From CAIOSQ01 sp044359885 (lineage in GTDB: Bacteria > Pseudomonadota > Alphaproteobacteria > CACIAM-22H2): DNA of 12,151 bases. Below the pieces are notes generated by a model. That model was not told the DNA's origin. It did no database searches and worked only from the letters and a program-made list of their open reading frames with translations. The translations under genes were made by a program, and so were the position numbers. The stretch spans positions 1-12,151 of the forward strand of contig JBIKLI010000113.1 of assembly GCA_044359885.1 (NCBI GenBank), written 5' to 3'. Of this stretch, positions 6,552 to 12,151 are shown in pieces; the stretch's first letter is position 1, and each line of letters begins with the position of its first letter.

Positions 6552-7697
6552 TCAGTAATTGGTGTAGGAGCCGTCGCGACGACGGAAATGCGGCGGCTCC
6601 CAGAAGCGGAAGCTCTCCTCGGCCAGCCGCTCGTCGAACTCGACGCCGAGGCCGGGTCCGGCGGGAACCGGATAGGTCACGCCGTCCAGCCGCGGATGGC
6701 CGGGGAACAGCGCGTCGGTCGAGTCGTAGTCGCGCGTCCGCTCCTCCAGCCAGGCATAGTTGGGGACCGCGGCGGCGAAATGCAGGTTCGCGGCGGTGCT
6801 GATCGGCCCCAGCGGGTTGTGCGGCATCACATCGATGTAATGGGCCTCGCACCAGCCCGCGACCTTCATCGCCTCGGTGAAGCCGCCGATGTTGCACAGG
6901 TCCAGGCGCGCGAAATTGATCAGGTCGCGTTCGATGAAGGGCGCGAACGCCCATTTGCTGGCGAATTCCTCGCCGACCGCGAACGGCACGCCGGTCATCC
7001 GGCGCAGCGCCGCATAGGCATCCGGGTTCTCGGCCCGGATCGGTTCCTCGATGAAGTCGAGCGTGCCGGGCGGCAGCTTCTGGCAGAACGAAGCCGCCTC
7101 GGCGACGCTGAGCCGGTGATGGTACTCGATGCCCAGCACCGTCGCGCGTCCGACTTCCTCGCGCACGCGCTCGATCCACGGCGCGGTGTGCGCGATCGAT
7201 TCGCGCGGTTCGTAGAGCGTCCGGTCCGCGGGCTCGCCCGGCATGCCATCGCACATCCGGATGACCGGCCAGCCTTCGGCCGCCAGCCGCTTCGCCTCGG
7301 CGAGCGCGGCGGGGCCGATCGGCATGTTGACCGTCGTGAAGCAGGGGACGCGGGTCCGGTGCGCGCCGCCCAGCAGCTGGTAGACCGGCACGCCCAGCTT
7401 CTTGCCGACCAGATCGTGCAGCGCGATGTCGACCGCCGAAATGGCGCCGGCCAGGACGCGCCCGCCCTCGAAATAGGCGCCGCGATACATTTCCTGCCAC
7501 AGCGCGCCGATCCGCATCGGATCCCTGCCGATCAGGAATTCGCGGAAGTGGCGCAAGGCACCGGCGACCGCCATCTCCCGGCCGACCACGCCGGATTCCC
7601 CCCAGCCGTGATAGCCCTGGTCGGTCTCGACCTTCACCATCAGGCGGTTGCGGGGCGCGATCCAGACGGGAAAGATCCGGACATCGACGATCTTCAT
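6552..7697 (-). CDS. Enolase-superfamily dehydratase, galactonate dehydratase-like
   Basis: Mandelate racemase/muconate lactonizing-type enzyme, 381 residues, most like D-galactonate dehydratase (DgoD) in its active-site layout. Expected role: Mg-dependent removal of water from a sugar acid to give a 2-keto-3-deoxy acid, in the cytosol. The N-terminal capping domain (about 1-120) includes WGESGVVG. In the barrel, the candidate metal ligands are E191 (IEYHHR), E217 (DFIEEP) and E243 (VGEEF), 26 residues apart each, exactly as D183/E209/E235 in DgoD. H193 and H293 (MPHNPLGPIS) match the catalytic H185 and H285, and D266 the dyad aspartate. The first ligand is Glu where DgoD has Asp. ATG 7697 follows AGGAG by about 9 nt. 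It is the last gene of the transporter operon (41 nt after the permease stop). The exact substrate is not determined. Confidence 0.88.
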   Translation of the reverse strand: MKIVDVRIFPVWIAPRNRLMVKVETDQGYHGWGESGVVGREMAVAGALRHFREFLIGRDPMRIGALWQEMYRGAYFEGGRVLAGAISAVDIALHDLVGKKLGVPVYQLLGGAHRTRVPCFTTVNMPIGPAALAEAKRLAAEGWPVIRMCDGMPGEPADRTLYEPRESIAHTAPWIERVREEVGRATVLGIEYHHRLSVAEAASFCQKLPPGTLDFIEEPIRAENPDAYAALRRMTGVPFAVGEEFASKWAFAPFIERDLINFARLDLCNIGGFTEAMKVAGWCEAHYIDVMPHNPLGPISTAANLHFAAAVPNYAWLEERTRDYDSTDALFPGHPRLDGVTYPVPAGPGLGVEFDERLAEESFRFWEPPHFRRRDGSYTNY

Positions 7698-7738
7698 GGC
7701 GGATATCTCCTGGTTGCCGGCGCAGGGCGGTGGATGGG

Positions 7739-8593
7739 TCAGCCCTTCTCCGCCCCGGCCGCAAGGCCGGAGACCAGGAATTCCTGGGCGAAGAGATAGG
7801 CAAGCACGAGCGGCGCGGTCGACAGCACGGAGGCCGCGAAGGCGTAGTGGTACTGCGTCGTGTCGGCGCCGAAGAAGGTGTAGAGCCCGACGCTCATCAC
7901 CGCCACGTCGCGCGCGTTGGCGACGACCAGCGGGATCAGGAACTCCGACCAGGCGCTGAGGAACAGAAGGAATCCGGCCGCCGACAGGCCCGGAAGGCTG
8001 AGCGGCAGGATGATGGTCACGAACGCGCGGAACATCGAGCAGCCGTCGATCAGCGCCGCCTCGTCGAGGCTGCGCGGCAGGGTGTCGAAGAAGCCCTTGA
8101 GGATCCAGATCGCGAAGGGGATCTGCGTGGCGGTGTAGATCGCCACCACGCCGGTGCGGGTGTTGAGCAGCCCGAGGCCGTTCATCATCACGTAGTAGGG
8201 GACGATGTTCACGCTGCTGGGGATCAGCTGCAGCACCAGCAGCACGACCAGCAGCGTGTTCTTGAACGGGAAGTCCCAGCGCGAGAAGCCGTAGGCGGCG
8301 ACCGAGGCGAAGGCGAGGGTCAGGACCAGGCTCGCCAGCGTCACGATCGCCGAGTTGAGCAGATAGGACGGCAGCGCCGTGCGACGGATCACGTCGGCGT
8401 AGTTCGCCAGCGTGAAGTCGCGCGGGAAGAAGGTCGTCGGATAGGCGAAGATCTCGGACGGGTGCTTGAACGACCCGAGCAGCACCCAGGACAGCGGGAA
8501 CAGCACCACCACCGCGATCGGCAGATAGGCCGAGTACGTGGCGCCGAGCGCCGCGGCGCTCCCGCGCCCGCGCCCGAAATCAGCGACGGCCAT
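7739..8593 (-). CDS. ABC sugar transporter permease, MalG-like (CUT1)
   Basis: Inner-membrane permease of a binding-protein-dependent sugar ABC importer, 284 residues with six predicted membrane segments. The first is YLPIAVVVLFPLSWVLLGSF, typical of MalG-type subunits, followed by a periplasmic loop with FTLANYADVI. The cytoplasmic EAA loop reads EAALIDGCSMFRAFVTIILP (about residues 188-207) and would dock onto the ATPase. The C-terminus SGLAAGAEKG resembles the family's usual VxGLTAGAVKG ending. The start overlaps the preceding permease gene by 14 nt, with AGGAG 8 nt upstream inside that gene, so translation is coupled. It works with the MalF-like subunit and the binding protein; the ATPase is probably the partial gene at the right edge. 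Substrate likely a sugar or sugar acid, from the dehydratase next to it. Confidence 0.93.
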   Translation of the reverse strand: MAVADFGRGRGSAAALGATYSAYLPIAVVVLFPLSWVLLGSFKHPSEIFAYPTTFFPRDFTLANYADVIRRTALPSYLLNSAIVTLASLVLTLAFASVAAYGFSRWDFPFKNTLLVVLLVLQLIPSSVNIVPYYVMMNGLGLLNTRTGVVAIYTATQIPFAIWILKGFFDTLPRSLDEAALIDGCSMFRAFVTIILPLSLPGLSAAGFLLFLSAWSEFLIPLVVANARDVAVMSVGLYTFFGADTTQYHYAFAASVLSTAPLVLAYLFAQEFLVSGLAAGAEKG

Positions 8594-9470
8594 GCTCGCG
8601 GCTCCTGAGGATGCGCAGATAGGCGATGGTCAGCGCCAGGTTCAGGACCAGGATCAGCGTCGCGATCGCCGCGGCATAGCCCGCGTCGAGCTGTTCGAAA
8701 CCCTGCTTGTAGATGCTGAGCGCCAGAACCTCGGTGGCGCGTCCCGGCCCGCCGCCGGTCAGGGCGAGCGGGATGTCGACATGGTTGAGCGTGCCCGCCG
8801 TCGCCAGGATCAGGTTGATCGTCAGGATCGGCTTCAGCGAGGGCAGCGTGACGTGCCGCAGCGTCTGCCAGCGCCCCGCGCCGTCGATGGCGGCCGCCTC
8901 GTAGAGCTGCCTGTCGATGGTCTGCAGGCCACCGAGCTGCAGGATGATCGACAGCGGCACGCCGCGCCAGACGGTGGCGAGGATCATCACCGCCATCGCC
9001 TCGGCGGGGCTGGACAGCCAGCCGCGCGCGGCGAAGCCGAATTCCGCGATCAGCGTGTTCATGATGCCCAGCCGGCTGCCGTTGAAGAGTTGCTGGAACA
9101 TCAACCCGATGATCACGGCCGGGATGATCCAGGGCAGGATCGCGATCGAACGCATCAGCCGCCGGCCGTAGGCGACCCGGTCCAGCAGCAGCGCGATCGC
9201 CAGTCCCAGCGCCACCTGCAGGAACACGACCGAGCCGACGAAGACCAGGGTGTTGAGCAGGACCCCGGCGAACCCGTCTTCGGCGAAGAGATGCCGGTAG
9301 TTGTCGACGCCGACGAACCGCCAGCCCGGATAGGCGAAATGCAGATTGGTGAAGCTGATGAAGACGCCGTAGAGCGCGGGATAGGCCGTGAGCGCCAGCA
9401 CGGCGAGGACGGACGGCGCGATGAACAGCACGTATTGATGCCGCCGCAGGGCATCGCCGAATCTCGTCAT
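8580..9470 (-). CDS. ABC sugar transporter permease, MalF-like (CUT1)
   Basis: Second membrane subunit of the importer, 296 residues, six predicted membrane segments. The N-terminus has VLFIAPSVLAVLALTAYPAL as first helix, followed by SFTNLHF and FVGVDNYRHLF, the standard opening of MalF/UgpA-type permeases without the extra periplasmic domain of E. coli MalF. The EAA loop is EAAAIDGAGRWQTLRHVTLP (about 192-211), followed by the conserved periplasmic LTGGGPGRATEVLALSIYKQGF. ATG 9470 follows AGGAAAGGG about 7 nt upstream. The gene lies 73 nt after the binding-protein stop, with a hairpin in the gap, and overlaps the next permease by 14 nt. It forms a heterodimer with the MalG-like product. Confidence 0.93.
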   Translation of the reverse strand: MTRFGDALRRHQYVLFIAPSVLAVLALTAYPALYGVFISFTNLHFAYPGWRFVGVDNYRHLFAEDGFAGVLLNTLVFVGSVVFLQVALGLAIALLLDRVAYGRRLMRSIAILPWIIPAVIIGLMFQQLFNGSRLGIMNTLIAEFGFAARGWLSSPAEAMAVMILATVWRGVPLSIILQLGGLQTIDRQLYEAAAIDGAGRWQTLRHVTLPSLKPILTINLILATAGTLNHVDIPLALTGGGPGRATEVLALSIYKQGFEQLDAGYAAAIATLILVLNLALTIAYLRILRSREHGRR

Positions 9471-9503
9471 GCCGGGGCCCTTTCCTGGCGTCCGTCAGGG
9501 CGC

Positions 9504-9531
9504 GGCCGGGGATGAAGCGGCCTCCCCGGCC
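9504..9531 (-). promoter_or_regulatory. Intra-operon hairpin between binding protein and permease
   Basis: GGCCGGGG (9504-9511) and CCCCGGCC (9524-9531) form a perfect 8-bp stem with a 12-nt loop, 12 nt after the binding-protein stop codon in the direction of transcription. Such hairpins between the first and second genes of ABC operons commonly protect the upstream mRNA or cause partial termination, so more binding protein than permease is made. That role is inference here; no U-tract follows. Confidence 0.55.
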
Positions 9532-9543
9532 TGGCGCGTCGCG

Positions 9544-10863
9544 TCAGCGGTTGCTGATGCGACGGAACTCGGCCTGGACCTGGTTGCGCGCGTTCTCGAC
9601 CGCCCGCGCCGGCGTGGTCCGGCCCGACAGGACATCCGCCATCTGCTGCGACCACGCCGCGGCGATCGCGGGGTAGATGGGCGCCGTGGGCAGCGGCCGC
9701 ATGCCATGGGTCTCGAGGATGCGTCGCGTCGCGACCATCAGCGGATCGCTGCGGTAGGGCTCCTGGTCCCAGATCGCCTGCAGCACCGGCAGATGGCCGT
9801 GGACGACGTTAAGCCGCCCGAGATTCTCGGGACGCGTCACGAACTCGACGAATTTCCAGGCCGCCTGCTTGCGGTCGGGCGCGCTCGCGAAGATGCCGTA
9901 GGTCCACCCGCCCAGCACCGGCTTGGCCTTGGCATCGCCAGGCATCGGATGGCTCATGATCCCCAGATTGCCCTGCAACGGCGGGCGGTCGGCGTAGATC
10001 TGCTGCAGCGAGGAGGTGGACTGCGCCGACATCGCGTTCTCCCCGCTGTAGAAGAAGGGGCGCAGGCCGGTCTCGTCCATGGTCCCGACGCTGGCCGGCA
10101 TGTAACCCTTCTCGACCAGCATGCGATAGGTCGCGTAGACGGTCTCCAGCACCTCCCGGCTGCGGCCTTCGAAGAAGACCGGCCGTCCCGCCTCGTCGAC
10201 CAGTTCGCCGCCCAGTCCCCAGAACATCGACAGCATGTGCAGCATCGTGTGCGCGCTGCCATGCCCGGGATACATGATCGCGTGCAGGCCCTTGGCCTTC
10301 GCCGCCTCGGCATAGGCGAGGAACCGGTCCCAGGACGCGGGCGGCTGCTCGAAGCCGAGGCTGGCCAGCGTGTCGCGGCGATAGACCAGCGCGCGCAGCG
10401 AGGTATGGAACGGCACGCTGTAGACCCGTCCGTCGATCGTCACCATCGCGACGGCGTCGGGCAGCACCTTGGCGCGATTCTCCGCCGTCCAAAGATCGTT
10501 CAGCGCCTGCAGCTTGCCGGTCTGCGCGAGCCGCGCGACCCAGGACGCGTCGAGCAGCGCCACATCGGGAAGATTGTTGGCCCCCGCCGCCGTCAGATAG
10601 TGGCGCAGCGCCTCGACATTGCCGGGAATGACCTCGTACCTGATCCGGATCCCCGGGTTCTCGGCCTCGAAACGGGCATAGAGATCGCGATAGGCGTCCG
10701 CCATCGCGGGCAGACCCGCGCCCGGCGTGAAGAAGGGCGGCGACCAGAGCGACAATTCGACCGCCCGCGCCGGCGCGGTCGCCGCGACCAGTCCCGCGAC
10801 CAGCGTCGCCGTCAGCCAGCGCGCCGCCTTGGCGACCGTGGCGCCGACAGTCCATCCCGTCAT
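9544..10863 (-). CDS. Periplasmic sugar-binding protein of CUT1 ABC transporter
   Basis: Extracellular solute-binding protein, family 1 type (MalE/UgpB-like), 439 residues. The N-terminus is a Sec signal peptide: Arg/Lys-bearing start, hydrophobic ATLVAGLVAATA (19-30) and a signal peptidase I site after APARA (34), with no lipobox cysteine. The mature protein begins VELSLWSPPFF. RFEAENPGIRIRYEVIPGN, YSVPFHTSLRALVYRRD and GGWTYGIFASAPDRKQAAWKFVEFVT match the conserved blocks of these proteins. ATG 10863 follows GGGGGGAAG by 4 nt. The frame is open 39 codons further to 10980 but that stretch is the A/T-rich control region and would bury the signal peptide. First gene of the operon, divergent from the GntR gene, behind a TTGACA box and operator-like sites. 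Ligand probably a sugar acid or oligosaccharide. Confidence 0.93.
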   Translation of the reverse strand: MTGWTVGATVAKAARWLTATLVAGLVAATAPARAVELSLWSPPFFTPGAGLPAMADAYRDLYARFEAENPGIRIRYEVIPGNVEALRHYLTAAGANNLPDVALLDASWVARLAQTGKLQALNDLWTAENRAKVLPDAVAMVTIDGRVYSVPFHTSLRALVYRRDTLASLGFEQPPASWDRFLAYAEAAKAKGLHAIMYPGHGSAHTMLHMLSMFWGLGGELVDEAGRPVFFEGRSREVLETVYATYRMLVEKGYMPASVGTMDETGLRPFFYSGENAMSAQSTSSLQQIYADRPPLQGNLGIMSHPMPGDAKAKPVLGGWTYGIFASAPDRKQAAWKFVEFVTRPENLGRLNVVHGHLPVLQAIWDQEPYRSDPLMVATRRILETHGMRPLPTAPIYPAIAAAWSQQMADVLSGRTTPARAVENARNQVQAEFRRISNR

Positions 10864-10891
10864 GTCGCTTCCCCCCAATACATCCGAGATG

Positions 10892-10967
10892 TGCTCATAT
10901 TTGATCATATATCTCTTTGTGTCAATTTTCTTGATCATATTCGGCCGCGGGAGATATGCCGTGATCA
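10892..10967. promoter_or_regulatory. Phased operator-like motif array for the GntR regulator
   Basis: The divergent spacer holds TGCTCATATT (10892), TGATCATATA (10902), TGATCATATT (10932) and a bare TGATCA (10962). TGATCA cores begin at 10902, 10932 and 10962, exactly 30 bp apart, and TCATAT half-sites at 10895, 10905 and 10935 share a 10-bp phase. The 10-mer TTGATCATAT is repeated exactly (10901, 10931). The implied full palindrome is ATATGATCATAT. GntR/FCD regulators bind such short palindromes as dimers, usually next to their own gene, so this array is the likely operator for both directions. The assignment to this regulator is inference. Confidence 0.6.
10897..10925 (-). promoter_or_regulatory. 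Candidate promoter of the transporter operon
   Basis: On the minus strand a perfect TTGACA (10925 down to 10920) is followed after 17 nt by AAATAT (10902 to 10897), a weak -10 with 3/6 matches. It lies 34 nt upstream of the binding-protein start codon. A TGATCA motif overlaps the spacer/-10 (10902-10907) and another sits just upstream of the -35 (10932-10937), so a protein bound to both would block RNA polymerase. Confidence 0.5.
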
Positions 10968-11003
10968 GCTCCTGCGCCATGATGCGAGGAGGAGAAAGCC
11001 CGG

Positions 11004-11723
11004 ATGGCCATTGAAGCGATCGACCTCGCGACTGCGGACGGCACCGCCGATCGCGTCGCGGCAGCCATCACCCGGCTGATCCTGGACGGCGAGTTCGGGC
11101 CCGGCGACCGGCTGAAGCTCTCCGACCTGGCGGCGCGCTTCGGCGTCAGCCCGATGCCGGTGCGCGAGGCGCTGTGGAAGCTGGAGGGCAGCGGCCTCGT
11201 CGAGAACATTCCCAATCGCGGCGCGCTGGTGCGCGCAGCGGACGCGCAGCACGTCGCCAATGTCTACGAAGTGCGCGCCGCGCTGCAGGCCGCCATGATC
11301 GAGCGCGCGGCGGCGGTCATGACGTCGGGCGATCTGGACCGGATCGAGACCGCGCGGATCGCGGTCGAGCGCGCGGCGCGGCAGGGCGCGATCCGCGCCA
11401 TGATGCTGGCCGACGCGGCCTTCCACGAAGCGATCGACCGGCTCGCCGGCAACGATCTCGCGATGTCGCTGCTGCGCGGGACGATGCCGCTCGTCCAGTC
11501 GATGCGTCTGCGCGTGGGCATCATTCCCGACCGGGTCCCGGAGATGCTGCGCGAGCATGCCGACATCGTCGCGGCGCTGCGCGACGGCGACGGCCGCCTC
11601 GCCGCCCAGCGGATCAGGCTGCACACCAACGGCGCCCGCCAGGCGATGCTGCGCGCGCTCAAGGCCCTCGCGCCGCGCCCCCGCGGCCGACCGAAAGACG
11701 TGCCCGGCGTCCAAGGGGCCTGA
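11004..11723 (+). CDS. GntR-family (FadR/FCD) transcriptional regulator
   Basis: Cytosolic DNA-binding regulator of 239 residues. A winged helix-turn-helix covers about 14-78 (ILDGEFGPGDRLKLSDLAAR, then FGVSPMPVREALWKLEGSGL with the recognition helix around 50-60, and the wing at NRGALV). The FCD effector domain (about 83-220) has the usual metal-binding set D137/H141 (DAAFH), H185 (EHADIV) and H207, so it probably binds a small carboxylic acid through a metal. ATG 11004 follows AGGAGGAG by 9 nt, a very strong ribosome site. It is divergent from the transporter operon and likely represses it until the imported acid or its product binds. The stop codon TGA lies inside a REP-like palindrome, so the last few residues (QGA) are encoded by repeat bases. 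The C-terminal tail RPRGRPKDVPGVQGA is unstructured. Confidence 0.93.
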   Translation: MAIEAIDLATADGTADRVAAAITRLILDGEFGPGDRLKLSDLAARFGVSPMPVREALWKLEGSGLVENIPNRGALVRAADAQHVANVYEVRAALQAAMIERAAAVMTSGDLDRIETARIAVERAARQGAIRAMMLADAAFHEAIDRLAGNDLAMSLLRGTMPLVQSMRLRVGIIPDRVPEMLREHADIVAALRDGDGRLAAQRIRLHTNGARQAMLRALKALAPRPRGRPKDVPGVQGA

Positions 11724-11745
11724 CCCCGCTTGGGGTCAGACCCCC
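11715..11745. repeat. REP-like GGGGTC/GACCCC palindrome, copy 2
   Basis: CTGACCCC (11720-11727) pairs with GGGGTCAG (11732-11739) around the loop GCTT; after one mismatch the stem continues with GGGG (11715-11718) against CCCC (11741-11744). Core, loop and orientation match copy 1 at 1806-1836. The TGA in its left arm is the stop codon of the GntR gene. Between convergent genes, the strong stem could also act as a terminator in both directions, though no U-tract follows. Confidence 0.8.
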
Positions 11746-11823
11746 GATTCCAGAGCAACCCGTGCCCCCGGCGCCGACCCCGGAGGGATCACATCCCCGC
11801 CCCTCCAAGGACGGCGGATCGCC
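11746..11823. other. Intergenic spacer with small inverted repeats
   Basis: This 78-bp spacer between the convergent GntR and ATPase genes shows no coding signal. It contains GGAGGG (11782-11787) opposite CCCTCC (11801-11806), and inside it GGGAT (11785-11789) opposite ATCCC (11793-11797); the two stems are mutually exclusive. They may add to termination of the ATPase transcript, but the evidence is weak. Confidence 0.3.
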
Positions 11824-12151
11824 TCAGGACGGCACGCCGTGGCTCACGCACACGCCGTTTCGCGCATCGAAGACATGCGCGCGGGCGGCATCGAGATGCA
11901 GCAGCGCGCGCTGCCCGGCCTCGATCCGGGCCCGGGGTGCGCAACGGCCGCCGAGTTCGGTCCCGTCGGCGATGCGCGCGTAGAAGAAGAGCTCCGGACC
12001 GGAAAGCTCGGTCTGCAGGATTTCGGCCTCCAGGACGTTCGGTCCCGGCGCGTCGACCGGCTGGATCGCCTCGGGGCGCAACCCGAGGCGCAGTGCGCCG
12101 CCCGCCCGCGCGTCGATGCCCGCGACGCCGCGACGCAGGTCGATCGCGAAG
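11824..12151 (-). CDS. ABC sugar transporter ATPase, MalK/UgpC-like, C-terminal part
   Basis: Only the last 108 residues are in the window; the Walker motifs lie beyond the right edge. What is visible is the regulatory TOBE/OB-fold part of a CUT1 ATPase: LRLGLRPEAI, the family's hallmark LGIRPE motif, then AEILQTELSGPELFFYARIADGTE (compare VEPLGxExLVY), and AGQRALLHLDAARAHVFDARNG at the end (compare DPxxxHLFDxxTG). The protein would sit on the cytoplasmic face of the membrane and power the importer. It is convergent with the GntR gene, about 100 nt away, and on the same strand as the permeases, but not in their operon. As the four-gene operon has no ATPase, this is the likely partner. Family confident; pairing inferred. 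Confidence 0.88.
   Translation of the reverse strand, partial: FAIDLRRGVAGIDARAGGALRLGLRPEAIQPVDAPGPNVLEAEILQTELSGPELFFYARIADGTELGGRCAPRARIEAGQRALLHLDAARAHVFDARNGVCVSHGVPS

Noticed and set aside
6441..7799. 452-codon plus-strand frame opposite the dehydratase gene
   Set aside because: Antisense shadow of the enolase-superfamily gene, whose active-site residues and spacing are clear on the minus strand.
1411..9115. Further TGATCA hexamers inside coding sequence (near 1411, 6916 and 9107)
   Set aside because: They lie within genes, lack the A/T-rich flanks and are explained by codon usage, so they are not counted as operators.
10864..10980. 39-residue N-terminal extension of the binding protein
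   Set aside because: It covers the A/T-rich promoter and operator region and would place the signal peptide internally; ATG 10863 has its own ribosome site.

Overview
The window is high-GC DNA with strongly G/C-biased third codon positions. The gene types (a CUT1 sugar ABC transporter, a FadR-type GntR regulator, a YcbZ/LonH-type protease, a renalase-like flavoprotein) and the protein style suggest a soil or freshwater alphaproteobacterium, perhaps of the Rhodospirillales. That placement is inference; no rRNA or other phylogenetic marker is present. No tRNA, rRNA, CRISPR array, phage gene or transposase gene was found.

Left part (1-5353): a renalase-like FAD oxidoreductase runs off the left edge and lies downstream of an EamA/DMT exporter; both are on the minus strand and overlap at an ATGA. 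After a 242-bp gap holding a REP-like palindrome and a second hairpin come three plus-strand genes: a Lon-like protease of the YcbZ/LonH (AAA_32) type, a glutathione S-transferase-like protein, and a 109-residue protein with four cysteines that I do not recognise.

Middle (5212-6529): a TetR-like gene on the minus strand has a recognisable helix-turn-helix, but its DNA-contact turn is altered and its last ~50 codons run antisense to the 109-residue gene. It is probably decaying. It is divergent from a class I SAM-dependent O-methyltransferase gene.

Right part (6552-12151): a catabolic uptake module. On the minus strand the order is solute-binding protein, MalF-like permease, MalG-like permease, and an enolase-superfamily sugar-acid dehydratase. 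A GntR/FCD regulator is divergent from the binding-protein gene. The C-terminal end of a MalK/UgpC-like ATPase enters from the right edge and is convergent with the regulator; it probably supplies the ATPase for the same transporter. The likely scheme is that the regulator senses a sugar acid or its product, the ABC system imports it, and the dehydratase makes a 2-keto-3-deoxy acid. The substrate cannot be read from the sequence.

The most distinctive non-coding signal is the divergent regulatory region at 10864-11003. An AT-rich motif, TG(A/C)TCATAT(T/A), occurs at 10892, 10902 and 10932, and TGATCA cores start at 10902, 10932 and 10962, exactly 30 bp apart. The same motif (TGCTCATATT, identical to one copy) recurs upstream of the methyltransferase at 5819, which suggests a shared regulator. 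Two copies of a GGGGTC/GACCCC palindrome lie about 10 kb apart, and one supplies the stop codon of the GntR gene.
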